64,000 bases of DNA from Gammaproteobacteria bacterium Ga0077554 (GCA_001464585.1 LNFF01000040.1:133267-197266); one strand, 5' to 3'. Shown: positions 8,029-16,684, counted from the first letter of the stretch. Notes: generated by a model from the letters alone, not told the origin. Numbers and translations are program-made.

Positions 8029-10676
8029 GGGAGGTTACTGCACGTCTCACCGCCAAAACCGTTCATCCAGCTAATGCCCCGATTGCCATTGCCTGGCATT
8101 CCGGCTGACCCACAGTTTTGCGGGGTCCATTCCCCGCTACGCCTGAAATTCACGACCTTGAGCGTAGCGCCAAGGTAGTAAGGGCCATTGTAATAACGCG
8201 CGGTCGTGTTATTACGCACCTGGGTACCCGAAGGCAACCCGCCCTCCAGGCCTACGTCATTGAGATTGACGAGAAAATTTTTGTTCTTCCAGCCATGTGG
8301 CACGGCAATGTGGCAATAGGTGCAACGGAAATTCTGCACCACCTGCGCATGGCCGGTATGGAGATTGGTTTGCTGCACATTCAAGCAACCGACGCCCGAC
8401 CCGTCTGTCGGGTTGCGCGCGAAACCGCTCTTCAAGGTCTGACTGGCACTGATAAAGCCTGGCCCAAACTTCTTGCCATAAGAATCATAGTTATGACACT
8501 TGAAGCATAGATGATCCTGCTTGTTCTCACCGGTCTGGTCATCCCACGGGCCTTTCAGCAAAAAGTCATTGTTGGAGCCATGCGGACCCCACGCATTCCC
8601 TTGCTCGCCGCCGTCTGGCACCACCGTACCCGGCGCGGTGGTCGATCCATGACAATCGGTACAGTACATGGTCTGGATACCCACGCCGGCATTGAAGGGT
8701 TCGCGCCAGATATTCGGGCTATCGACCTTGCGGATGTCAATGGTGCGCCCCGTGTCCTTTAACGCGGGATGCCAGGAACGGTGATTATCATTCTGGAAGT
8801 CAACAGTATACGCCTGACCCGGCGGCGTTCCGACAAAAGCGCCACTACGTGTCGGCGAAGTACCCTCACCTTTGTGCTCATCGGGCGACTGATATTCCAT
8901 GCCCTGATTAGTGTATTGAATCATCGCGTTGGTGCCCGGCGGCGTACCGCCGGCAAATGACCCCAACATTGCAGGCTGATCAAACCCATAATTAGAATGG
9001 CACTTCATGCACACCTGATATTCACGCGTCACATAGGGCGCGCTGACATCGGTGCTGCCGCCCACGCCCGGATCGCCGCGCTTCACGGTAAACACCTGCG
9101 GCTCACTGCCAAATTCGGTACTCGGCCAGCCGCTCGGCTCCACTCCGGTAATGCCACGTAACACACCGGACGCGAGGTTGGTGTGATGGCGCTCTGGCGT
9201 TGCCGCAATCTGCGCTGCGGTGTGGTTGTGGGTTCCCTCGGAATCAGGAATGCTGGTATCTGCATTAAAGCGGCGGTTCTTCGTCACACGATGCGGGTTA
9301 TGGCAATCCGTACACTCGGCATGGCGATTCTGCAGGCCACCGCCTTCACCGTGTTTATTGACGCGACTGGCCTTGCCCAGATTGGCAGGCGACTCCAGGA
9401 AGTCTTTACCGGCCTGTGGCTCGCCCGCTGAGCCAATATCGTGCCGCTCACGCCCGGCGGGCTGGTCACGGCTGGCCATCGGCATGTGCCGCGCCATGGT
9501 GGTAAAGTCGGTTTTGATGTCCGGCACTTCAAAACCCGGCTTCACCCCTTGCCCTTGCAGCGTACCGCCGTCTGTCGAGTGGCAGGCATAGCAGGTTTCT
9601 TCAACAGCAGGATTACCCCCTTGCTTGAAGCGCGCACCATCTGCGCCAACCAACGTAGGGCCATCGCTACCTTCACGCAACAGACGCCGCGAGCCTTGTA
9701 CGGTATGCGGATCATGGCAATTCAAACACGCCGCCTGCCACACCGGCATATCTTTGGGGAATTCACGTAATTTGGCAGCCGTATCAGAATAACGTTCATT
9801 GCCTACAGCCGGGTGCGCATGCGCCGAACCTACCCAGCCCGCTTTGTCGTGACAACCGAGGCAGATCAGATCATCTTTTTCATTAAATACCTTGTCCGTT
9901 GGCGGCTGCTGCTGAAAGCGGTTGACGCGCAGGAACTTGATGCTTTCGCCCGAGGTATCGCGCAGGTGCGGATCATGACATGTGACACACTCCACTTTGT
10001 TATCTTCCAGCGGCAGGGTAGGTTTGACACCGGGTGTACGGGTACCCAGATGCGACACCGTCATCGGGTCATACAATTCGCCGTCACGCATGGCCTGCGC
10101 ACTGTCATAGGTAAAAGAAATCGGGTGATCATTGCTTAAATCAGTACCCAGACGGCGCGTAAAGCCAGTGTGCTGACCGCGCCCTTCGGGAATCGTGTCA
10201 TTCACGCCAATGCCGGGGCCGGTAAAATCAATCTTGGGGTTTTCAACACGATTCAACACGTTCACCGAGCCCAACGCCAGCGTACCGTCATGGCATGACA
10301 GGCATAGTCGTGATTTACCACCGGGCTGGCCCAGATCAGTCGCATCAAGCGACCCGGAGGTATAGGGAATATAGGTTGCGCCCGACAGCTTGCGGTTCCA
10401 CAGTGGAGTCTGCGGAGCCAGGGTCGCGCCGTGCGGGGTATGGCAGAACGCGCACACTTGCGATTCGCTTACGGCGCTGGCATCGCGCTTGGTGCCATCG
10501 GGCAAGATCGGCACGATAGCAGCAGAAAAATTATGTTTGGTATTGCGGATATCTGAAATGCGCTCGGCCTGCACGCCCACGGGAACACTTACCGCCAAGA
10601 CGGCAGCGACGAGCAGCAGCAGGGTAACCACCCAACGTGGCTTTAAGGAACCTCTGATTAATGAGCGTGCTGTCAT
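8025..10676 (-). CDS. 11-heme c-type cytochrome with OmcE-like N-terminal module
   Basis: An 883-residue exported protein with eleven CXXCH motifs, starting at residues 75, 125, 230, 272, 317, 362, 455, 556, 672, 724 and 785. Residues about 14-37 form a signal-peptide core. The first four heme sites and surrounding residues (CAFCHTPHGA, PLWNR, CLSCHDGT, SNDHP, CVTCHDPH, FLRV) parallel the tetraheme cytochrome at 19679-20536 almost motif for motif; seven further hemes follow. The C-terminus has CTYCHIAVPHGWKNK and two late cysteines. It is probably an outer-membrane or extracellular electron carrier. The apparent start codon and first 12 residues lie inside a mobile palindromic element (10641-10781). 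Confidence 0.9.
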   Translation of the reverse strand: MTARSLIRGSLKPRWVVTLLLLVAAVLAVSVPVGVQAERISDIRNTKHNFSAAIVPILPDGTKRDASAVSESQVCAFCHTPHGATLAPQTPLWNRKLSGATYIPYTSGSLDATDLGQPGGKSRLCLSCHDGTLALGSVNVLNRVENPKIDFTGPGIGVNDTIPEGRGQHTGFTRRLGTDLSNDHPISFTYDSAQAMRDGELYDPMTVSHLGTRTPGVKPTLPLEDNKVECVTCHDPHLRDTSGESIKFLRVNRFQQQPPTDKVFNEKDDLICLGCHDKAGWVGSAHAHPAVGNERYSDTAAKLREFPKDMPVWQAACLNCHDPHTVQGSRRLLREGSDGPTLVGADGARFKQGGNPAVEETCYACHSTDGGTLQGQGVKPGFEVPDIKTDFTTMARHMPMASRDQPAGRERHDIGSAGEPQAGKDFLESPANLGKASRVNKHGEGGGLQNRHAECTDCHNPHRVTKNRRFNADTSIPDSEGTHNHTAAQIAATPERHHTNLASGVLRGITGVEPSGWPSTEFGSEPQVFTVKRGDPGVGGSTDVSAPYVTREYQVCMKCHSNYGFDQPAMLGSFAGGTPPGTNAMIQYTNQGMEYQSPDEHKGEGTSPTRSGAFVGTPPGQAYTVDFQNDNHRSWHPALKDTGRTIDIRKVDSPNIWREPFNAGVGIQTMYCTDCHGSTTAPGTVVPDGGEQGNAWGPHGSNNDFLLKGPWDDQTGENKQDHLCFKCHNYDSYGKKFGPGFISASQTLKSGFARNPTDGSGVGCLNVQQTNLHTGHAQVVQNFRCTYCHIAVPHGWKNKNFLVNLNDVGLEGGLPSGTQVRNNTTARYYNGPYYLGATLKVVNFRRSGEWTPQNCGSAGMPGNGNRGISWMNGFGGETCSNLP

Positions 10677-10781
10677 TTCGACCGCAGGGAGAAATCTTTA
10701 TGTTGTTGAACGGCTTCAATATCCGAGACCCAGGATTTCTCGCTTCGCTCGAAATGACAACTAATCAGAGCTTCCTTTAAT
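10641..10781. mobile_element. MITE-like element with long terminal inverted repeats
   Basis: About 140 bases whose two ends are inverted copies: TTTAAGGAACCTCTGATTA on the left and the complement of TTAAAGGAAGCTCTGATTA on the right. Each is followed inward by TGTCATTTCGA, the core of the dispersed repeat seen elsewhere in the window. TTAA occurs at both outer ends and may be the target site. It contains no coding capacity. It separates the downstream NHL lipoprotein from the 11-heme cytochrome and supplies that gene's ATG. Confidence 0.6.
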
Positions 10782-10794
10782 AACCCCCGCACCT

Positions 10795-11964
10795 TCATAT
10801 CCCCTCTCCCAGATACTCAAACACTACAACACGTCCATTAAACATATCAGCCACGTAAATGCGACCACGCTGATCGCTCCACACGCCAGCCGGTAAAAAA
10901 AACTGGCCGATGCCGCTACCCCCGCCACCCATCGGCAACAAGAGTTCACCCTGCGAATTGAATACTAGCAAATGATCGTAGTAAGATTCTACTACATAGA
11001 TGTTTCCGGCGGCATCTACCGCAACTCCTTTCGGTCGCACCAAATCACCCAGAAACAGCCCGCGCCGACCAAACACCTGCAATACCTTGGCTTCCAGCCC
11101 GGCGGGCCGGGCAGTAGCAGGAGCAGCAGACCCTGGAACCTGCTCAACCACCCCCAGCACCTGAATGCGTGCATTGAGGGTATCTGCAACGTACAGTTTA
11201 CCATCGGCAAACGCAAGATGTGTCGGTGAATTGAATTCGCCGGGCGCTTCGCTGCGCTGGCCGCTGCCAAAGGTGGCCAGCACATTACCGGCATCATCAA
11301 ATACATTAATCTGATGCAGATGGGTGTCAGCCACGTAAACACGGCCATTTACGGCATCCCGCGCCAGACCGGTGGGGTGTTTGAGCACGCCCTTGCCAAA
11401 GCTCCCGACCGGCACTCCCGCGCTATTGAGGCGAAACACCGCGCCCAACCCTGCGTCTACAACCAGCACTTCACCGTTCGCCCCCACTGCAATACCAATC
11501 GGTATTTCAAAGCGGGTATTTTCTGCGGCCATCTCCCACACCAGGAGCTTGCCGGCTTTTTCGTCAAACACATACACCGCTTGACGACTGACATCGGTGA
11601 TATAAATCCTGCCGTCGCCATCCACTGCGCCAGCCTGCGGTCGCTGCAGGATAACTGCCGGGCTTTTTTCCGAGAGCAGCCCCGCCAGCCACTTCAGCGC
11701 CTTGATACCCGCCTCGGCAACGCCACCGCTGTCACGATGAATATTCTGTTCCCCGGTCAGCTCACCTACATAACGGTAACGCGGAATTTCGGGCGCCGCA
11801 GGCCACACTACTGGTTGCGCGCCCGGCGTTATGGAGGCTGCTTCGTAACGCAGGGTCGTCTTCGTCTGGGCACAACCGGACAGCCCGCCCAGCAACAGGA
11901 CGGCCAACAGGGCAATGGCCAGCCCCATCACAGCCCCATCATAACGCGCGCTCACAAACACCAT
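10795..11964 (-). CDS. NHL-repeat beta-propeller lipoprotein (second copy)
   Basis: With the ATG at 11964 the protein has 389 residues. A hydrophobic signal ends in a lipobox (GGLSGC), predicting a lipid-anchored periplasmic or outer-membrane protein. The mature part is a six-bladed NHL propeller: repeats such as GRIYITDVSRQAVYVFD, GRVYVADTHLHQINVFD, GKLYVADTLNARIQVLG and GRIYVADMFNGRVVVFE. An upstream ATG at 12021 would add 19 residues but overlaps the preceding gene. The start at 11964 follows the stop of the upstream NHL gene after one base, so translation is probably coupled. NHL propellers usually bind proteins or surfaces; a scaffold for the cytochrome complex is inferred. Confidence 0.8.
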   Translation of the reverse strand: MVFVSARYDGAVMGLAIALLAVLLLGGLSGCAQTKTTLRYEAASITPGAQPVVWPAAPEIPRYRYVGELTGEQNIHRDSGGVAEAGIKALKWLAGLLSEKSPAVILQRPQAGAVDGDGRIYITDVSRQAVYVFDEKAGKLLVWEMAAENTRFEIPIGIAVGANGEVLVVDAGLGAVFRLNSAGVPVGSFGKGVLKHPTGLARDAVNGRVYVADTHLHQINVFDDAGNVLATFGSGQRSEAPGEFNSPTHLAFADGKLYVADTLNARIQVLGVVEQVPGSAAPATARPAGLEAKVLQVFGRRGLFLGDLVRPKGVAVDAAGNIYVVESYYDHLLVFNSQGELLLPMGGGGSGIGQFFLPAGVWSDQRGRIYVADMFNGRVVVFEYLGEGI

Positions 11965-11965
11965 T

Positions 11966-13048
11966 CTAATTCTTGCCGCCAGCAGCCCCGGACATGACAC
12001 GCAACACCTGTACCCGCCCATTCAGACTGTCCGCCACATACAGGAAGCCCTCATCAACCCATAAATCGGTGATATAGCGAAACTCGCCCAAGCCTGAGCC
12101 TGTCTTCCCGATACGCCCCAGGAGGCGGCCTTCGCCGTAAATTTTGACGGTGTTATCAATAAAATCACTGACGTACACCCGACCCTCGCCATCCACCGCA
12201 ATGGCGGTAGGAAACGTCACATCCCCCTGCGGCATGGAATAACGGTATCTGCCATCATCCGCCAGCACCTGAATACGCTGGCCAAAGCGTGCCGTGACAT
12301 AAAAGCCATCCACCCCGGACGCCATCGCGGTAATATTCAGGAACTGACCAGGGTCACTACCACGGCCCCCGCCAGACGCCACCAGATTGCCAAAGCTGTC
12401 AAACACCAGAATATGGTCATACACCCCGTCCGCCACCAGCACGCGGCCGCTGGATTCTTCCACGCTCACTGCCACCGGCCGGGCCAGATTCATGGCATTG
12501 CTATAGGTTCTGATCAAACGGCCACGCCGATCAAACTGCAAAACGCGGCTGCCCATGGGATCCGCGATATAGAATGATAAATCACGCGCCACATAAATAT
12601 CGGAGGCCTCACCCGCCAGCACACCGCGCAAACTCATCACCACATCAAGACTGCGCATGGTGCGATTATATTTAAACAACAACTCCTGGCCGGCATCAAT
12701 CACAAATAGGTCATTGCCGCGCGCCGCCACCGCCACCGGACGAATGAACTGCGCATACCGAACGCCAGTGAGTGCATTGCCCTGTGGGCCACCACGAACG
12801 ATTTCCAGCGGCAGCAGCAAGTCGGAAGACGCGTCCTGCCCCACAAGGGTTGAAGTCGCTTCCGCTCTTCCCTGTGCGGCGGAATCATTAACGGGACGTG
12901 GCGCAGAATCAGCAGGCGCTGCCAGAGGGGTATCTTGCGGCACAGGCAGGGGAGGATTTTTACCCAGCAGGGAACACCCCCCCAACAGGAGGGTGATCGC
13001 CAGAACAATTAACGGAAACCGGCAGTTTGCCGAGGGACTGAATGACAT
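11966..13048 (-). CDS. NHL-repeat beta-propeller lipoprotein (first copy)
   Basis: A 360-residue lipoprotein from the ATG at 13048. The signal ends in LLGGC, followed by a proline/alanine-rich linker and an NHL propeller with blades such as NDLFVIDAGQELLFKYNR, RDLSFYIADPMGSRVLQFD, GRVYVSDFIDNTVKIYG and FLYVADSLNGRVQVL. The frame is open to 13102, but the shorter start gives a cleaner signal peptide. Even so it overlaps the end of the upstream triheme cytochrome gene by about 40 bases. It is a diverged paralogue of the next gene; the two may form a heteromeric scaffold. Confidence 0.8.
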   Translation of the reverse strand: MSFSPSANCRFPLIVLAITLLLGGCSLLGKNPPLPVPQDTPLAAPADSAPRPVNDSAAQGRAEATSTLVGQDASSDLLLPLEIVRGGPQGNALTGVRYAQFIRPVAVAARGNDLFVIDAGQELLFKYNRTMRSLDVVMSLRGVLAGEASDIYVARDLSFYIADPMGSRVLQFDRRGRLIRTYSNAMNLARPVAVSVEESSGRVLVADGVYDHILVFDSFGNLVASGGGRGSDPGQFLNITAMASGVDGFYVTARFGQRIQVLADDGRYRYSMPQGDVTFPTAIAVDGEGRVYVSDFIDNTVKIYGEGRLLGRIGKTGSGLGEFRYITDLWVDEGFLYVADSLNGRVQVLRVMSGAAGGKN

Positions 13049-13632
13049 CGGCCACAATTCATGGTTGGCGCAAAAGCGACTTTGCCGTGGCACACGCCAC
13101 AATAATTACCCTGGATAATAGCTGCCATATTCACCGGATTCGCGCCTTGCTGCGGCAGGAAAATCAGCGGGTGGCAATTGGCGCACGTCAACCATTCCGT
13201 ATGCTGACGGTGCGGAAAACGCACATTAGGCATCGAGCCGGTATTTTTGAAAATGATGTCAAAATCGACAGGGAACATCTGTTCTTCGCCATTCAACCCC
13301 TTGCGCGGGTCGATCAACCCTTGATCCAGGGCCTGCACCCAATCGGTCAACCCCTTGGCATCGCGCGGAAAACTCGCTAAGGCTTCCGCGGGCTCCTGGA
13401 ACACACTGATCGCCGGATTGGTGGGATCACGAATACCATCTTCGGCCAGCGGCACGATCTCACCCTGCGTCTGAAAATGCCGGCCCTTCGACCAGATCGG
13501 CTCGGCGGCCATCACGTCGCTGGTGATCGCCGCGCCTACTATCCAGCATAGCACGGCCATCAACCACAAATCCCCCCTGCCCCCCTTTTTCAAAGGGGGG
13601 GGCGTCGTGCATAAACAGCTTGAGCGTTTCAT
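13009..13632 (-). CDS. triheme c7-type cytochrome with repeat-invaded signal peptide
   Basis: From the ATG at 13632 the protein has 207 residues. It has three heme sites, CANCH, CGVCH and CGRCH, all near the C-terminus, preceded by FPHRQHTEWL, whose histidines are typical axial ligands of triheme c7 domains. The front half (VPLAEDGIRDP...DWVQALDQG) matches the lipoprotein at 15255-15998, so the two are paralogues. The N-terminus is odd: codons for PPPLKKGGRGDL come from a GGGGGATTT-type palindromic repeat inserted between a basic start (MKRSS) and the hydrophobic core. A second repeat upstream supplies GGGGGGATTTG just before the ATG. Translation could instead begin at 13560. Confidence 0.82.
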   Translation of the reverse strand: MKRSSCLCTTPPPLKKGGRGDLWLMAVLCWIVGAAITSDVMAAEPIWSKGRHFQTQGEIVPLAEDGIRDPTNPAISVFQEPAEALASFPRDAKGLTDWVQALDQGLIDPRKGLNGEEQMFPVDFDIIFKNTGSMPNVRFPHRQHTEWLTCANCHPLIFLPQQGANPVNMAAIIQGNYCGVCHGKVAFAPTMNCGRCHSVPRQTAGFR

Positions 13633-13767
13633 CAAATCCCCCCTGAACCCCCCTTTTTCAAAAGGGGGGTTCATTGTGTAAATACGATTAGACCGCCACC
13701 CCGTCCCCCTGTTCACCCCCTTTGAAAAAGGGGGTCGCGCATAGCGCGGGGGGATTTAGGGGGATTT
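13568..13767. repeat. cluster of three GGGGGATTT-type palindromic repeats
   Basis: Three imperfect palindromes of about 35-65 bases lie at 13568-13602, 13634-13670 and 13703-13767. Each has AAATCCCCCCT, a run of C, TTTTTCAAA and a run of G. The first two fall within the open frame at the 5' end of the triheme cytochrome gene; the third lies between it and the upstream cupredoxin gene. They would form strong hairpins in RNA. Confidence 0.75.
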
Positions 13768-15106
13768 AATTCACGCCCGCAATCATTAACGCACGCTGCA
13801 AATACGAGGTCGCTTCCTGCAAGGCGCTGATCGCTGCCGCGTGGTCACCTTTACCTGCAAGCTGCGCCGCTTCAGTAACTAGCCCTTTACTCTTTTGCTC
13901 TAATTCCGCCATTTTATCAACGGTCATGGCCGGCGGCTTTTTCTGCTCCAGCGCCAGGGGGATCAACTCTTCATAGCTTTTATAGTGCGCCACTTCATAT
14001 TCATATTCAGCCGCCGGGGTAGCAAAGTTTTTGTCGTACACCACCGTCTCATTATCCAGCAATGCGCCCAGGGCACGAGTCACCATGCGCTGCGCATTGG
14101 CCAACAATTTGTTGGCCTCTTCGTAACGTCCGGCATCGGCATGCCCTTTCGCCTGGCTTATTAAATCCTGGAATTTTTTCTCATCCAGTGCCGCAGCAGA
14201 TTTTTTCTTATCCGTCAGACGCTCGCTATGCTGCTTGTAAGATGATTCAAATGTCTTGGTCGCATCCAGCAATTCCGTATAGCGAAACTTGGGGTCAAGA
14301 CCCGACTCCGGCGCATCGCTGGGCACCAGACGCGCTGCCGCTGTTACCAGACGAATGGACTCGTCGACTTCATCCTGCGCTTTGGCAACATTACCCCCAC
14401 CCAACACACTGCGCGCTGACTCCAGGCGTGTGCGCGCATTGGTCAGCATTTCTTTGGCCTGCGCATTGCTGCTGGCCGCTATACGCTGCGCGCCTTTGGA
14501 TGAGTTCATGAGCATGTTGGCATAGTCAATTTTCTGCTTGACCTGCGCTTCCGCTACCGGGGGATGCTCCACTGCAGGATGGCCTTCTGCCGCTGCTGCA
14601 CCCGGCGCGACAGCAGGCGCTTCGTCCAGCGCCGCCGCCTTGCCCTTGTCTACCACTTTGAGCATACCACCCATGCTTCTGTGATTACGGCACTGGTAAT
14701 ACACCAGATCTGGCGTGGTCGCTGAAGGCGTAAATGTCACTGCGCCGCGAAAGGTAAACTGGCCATCCACGCCTTCCGTCACCGTGCTCCCGCCCTGACC
14801 TACGGCGCTGGTAGAAAAATAAAAATCGTGCTGCGGGCCAGTATCAACATTAAAAGTATAGTCTACCCCGCGCGTCAACACCAACGGCTTGCCTTGCACG
14901 CCATCCACCACCAGACCGATTTTATGGCCCTGGCCAAAAAATGGATGGGTTTTGTCTTTGGTTGCAGAGGTTATCGCGAACATCCGCTTGTCTGCGCCTT
15001 TGTCTGTAGCCGTCGCGGCGAGTGCTGCACCATGAATTCCGGCAAAACCTACAGAAGCTATCTGCAGTAAAAAATAAACGTATCGGCCTGTGAGCTTCAT
15101 AATCAT
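13766..15106 (-). CDS. exported cupredoxin-like domain fused to helical repeats
   Basis: A 446-residue protein with a signal peptide (about 1-30). Residues about 45-152 look like a cupredoxin: DTGPQHDFYF supplies a histidine and YYQCRNHRSMGGM supplies cysteine, histidine and methionine, the type-1 copper set. An alanine/proline linker leads into about 270 residues of helical, possibly coiled-coil sequence with regularly repeated motifs (ANMLMNSSKGAQRI, SQAKGHADAGRYEEANKLLA, AQLAGKGDHAAAISALQ). The gene lies between triheme cytochrome genes. A copper electron carrier or an assembly sensor is plausible but unproven. The ligand spacing should be checked by structure prediction. Confidence 0.65.
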   Translation of the reverse strand: MIMKLTGRYVYFLLQIASVGFAGIHGAALAATATDKGADKRMFAITSATKDKTHPFFGQGHKIGLVVDGVQGKPLVLTRGVDYTFNVDTGPQHDFYFSTSAVGQGGSTVTEGVDGQFTFRGAVTFTPSATTPDLVYYQCRNHRSMGGMLKVVDKGKAAALDEAPAVAPGAAAAEGHPAVEHPPVAEAQVKQKIDYANMLMNSSKGAQRIAASSNAQAKEMLTNARTRLESARSVLGGGNVAKAQDEVDESIRLVTAAARLVPSDAPESGLDPKFRYTELLDATKTFESSYKQHSERLTDKKKSAAALDEKKFQDLISQAKGHADAGRYEEANKLLANAQRMVTRALGALLDNETVVYDKNFATPAAEYEYEVAHYKSYEELIPLALEQKKPPAMTVDKMAELEQKSKGLVTEAAQLAGKGDHAAAISALQEATSYLQRALMIAGVN

Positions 15107-15206
15107 TCCCTAATAAAAAGTAGCGTTACGCAAACATCAAACTGCTTTAGTCCCGCTCTCCACAATTCCGGGGCTTATTCGAAATGGCTTGCCCCTGATT
15201 ATTAAT

Positions 15207-15245
15207 GCACCCCCTCCTCTGCCGCATGCGGCGAAAAGGGGATGC
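15207..15245 (-). terminator. hairpin after the triheme lipoprotein gene
   Basis: A GC-rich imperfect stem (GCATCCCC against GGGGGTGC) around a GCCGCATGCGGC palindrome, just downstream of the gene at 15255. It has no long T tract, so partial termination, pausing or mRNA-end protection inside the operon is as likely as full termination. Confidence 0.35.
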
Positions 15246-15254
15246 ATGATCATT

Positions 15255-15998
15255 TTACTTCCATGGATTTTTGAGTGTTACTTCGCTCAATGGCGGCTTC
15301 CAGTCATCCGCCTTCGGCTTGGAGTGACACTTGCGGCATGACTTGGTGGTAATCGGAAACGCTACCTTGCCATGACACACACCACATTTTTGCCCCAGCA
15401 AAATGGCGGACATGTTGATCTGGTTTGCGCCTTTTTGTGGAATAAAAATGGCCGGGTGGCAGTTTGAGCAAAACAGCCATTCAGTATGCTGGCGATGCGG
15501 GAACACCACATCCGGTACCGATGCTTTTACCGGGCGCACGATATCCAGATCCATCACAAACGGCTCGGCATCAGGATCTTCCTTTTCCCAGCGTGGACGC
15601 ACTTTTTTATCATCCAGGGTTTTCACCCAATCCACACGGTTACCAAACTCGGTAGGCGGCAAACCCTCAAATGCAGGCTTGGGCGCGGCGAGAATGTGCG
15701 TGGCTTCATTTTGCGGGTCACGCAAACCATCTTCGGCCGGCGGCAAATGGACACCCTTGGGCTTCTTCAAGTTGCGGTTGAAGCTGTTGATGTCATCCAC
15801 TTGTGCAATATGGATCACCTGCACATCCGACTGGGCCATTTCATCAACGGCTTTGTAATCCGGCGCGTAGGATAAATCCATGACCGGGATCGAACCATCG
15901 GGACGTGCCGTCACCTGCGGCTGTGCACTGCATGCAGACCCGGCCAGAAACAGTGCCAGGGCGCAACTCATATAGAGCGTTTTTTTATGCCAATTCAT
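15255..15998 (-). CDS. triheme c7-type cytochrome lipoprotein
   Basis: A 247-residue protein with a lipoprotein signal (LFLAGSAC, cysteine about residue 23). After a central region with LPPAEDGLRDP and DWVKTLDDKK come FPHRQHTEWLF and three heme sites, CSNCH, CGVCH and CRKCH, spread over the last 75 residues. It is a paralogue of the protein at 13009-13632, sharing almost the same heme-domain wording (IPQKGANQINMSAIL versus LPQQGANPVNMAAII). Lipid anchoring would place it on a membrane face, where it could pass electrons to the beta-barrel conduit. Its coding neighbours on both sides run in the same direction. Confidence 0.88.
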   Translation of the reverse strand: MNWHKKTLYMSCALALFLAGSACSAQPQVTARPDGSIPVMDLSYAPDYKAVDEMAQSDVQVIHIAQVDDINSFNRNLKKPKGVHLPPAEDGLRDPQNEATHILAAPKPAFEGLPPTEFGNRVDWVKTLDDKKVRPRWEKEDPDAEPFVMDLDIVRPVKASVPDVVFPHRQHTEWLFCSNCHPAIFIPQKGANQINMSAILLGQKCGVCHGKVAFPITTKSCRKCHSKPKADDWKPPLSEVTLKNPWK

Positions 15999-16028
15999 AT
16001 GTTTTCCTCGTATTCATTTATTTTTCCA

Positions 16029-16487
16029 TTATTTTTTCGGCGCAGGGGCGGGAGCCGCCGCAGGCGCTAACAATGGCTGATGCGGCGGAGCCACCAGGGT
16101 CTGTGCCGTGCTGCCGTGGATATGGGTGGGAGTTCCCGGTACGCCAGAATGGCACATACCGCAGTTTTCCACCGACCAGGCAATTTCACCGTTATGACAG
16201 GCGCCGCAGAATTTGCCGTCAATGATTTTCGCCATGGTAATCTTGTTGCCGCCCGCTTTGAACTGGAAGCCCAGGTCCGCATGGCACACTTTACAGCGGA
16301 AACGCACACGGTGAAACCAGTGCGAAAATACGGCCGGACGCATCCCTGCCGCATCCGCATAGTTATTGATAACCACATCTCCGTATTCAGCTTGCGCTGG
16401 CACGGGGGCTATCAGCATGGCTGCCCAGGCAGCGGCACCCAACGCCAGCGCCCTCCACGTAATACGACCTTTCATTTTAGGTAACAT
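16029..16487 (-). CDS. small periplasmic triheme c7-type cytochrome
   Basis: The ATG at 16487 is preceded by GGGGAG at good spacing and opens a clear signal peptide ending in VPAQA. The mature protein (about 120 residues) carries CKVCH, CGACH and CGMCH. It also has FSHWFHRVRFRC, giving extra axial-ligand histidines, as in c7/c3 proteins, and a proline/alanine-rich tail. An open frame extends 23 codons further upstream without a signal-like start. It is shorter than the two other triheme proteins of the locus and lacks their front domain, so it is the most likely soluble periplasmic shuttle. Confidence 0.88.
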   Translation of the reverse strand: MLPKMKGRITWRALALGAAAWAAMLIAPVPAQAEYGDVVINNYADAAGMRPAVFSHWFHRVRFRCKVCHADLGFQFKAGGNKITMAKIIDGKFCGACHNGEIAWSVENCGMCHSGVPGTPTHIHGSTAQTLVAPPHQPLLAPAAAPAPAPKK

Positions 16488-16581
16488 ACAGCACTCTCCC
16501 CTTGTTTTAAAATCACCCTTAAATCTATAAAGCATCCACAAAACCTTTAATACCAAACCTTAACCCCATCAACCCCCACGT

Positions 16582-16636
16582 TGTCATTTCGACCTTGGGA
16601 GAAATCTTAAGATTCCTCGCTGCACTCGGAATGACA
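16582..16636. repeat. dispersed TGTCATTTCGA palindromic repeat
   Basis: TGTCATTTCGACC at the left pairs with GGAATGACA at the right around GGGAGAAATCTTAAGATTCCTCGC. It lies between the beta-barrel gene and the small triheme cytochrome gene. Confidence 0.7.
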
Positions 16637-16684
16637 CAGATCGCGTAGGACAGGCCTCCTGACAATATTATCCAAATCACAACA

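Noticed and set aside
8349-8400. A possible twelfth heme site in the 11-heme protein at GCLNVQQTNLH.
   Set aside because: The spacing is not CXXCH or any accepted variant; only a single cysteine is present.
13568-13767. The GGGGGATTT hairpins as an ordinary terminator.
   Set aside because: Three similar units occur, two inside an open reading frame, and no T tract follows the stems in the right direction.
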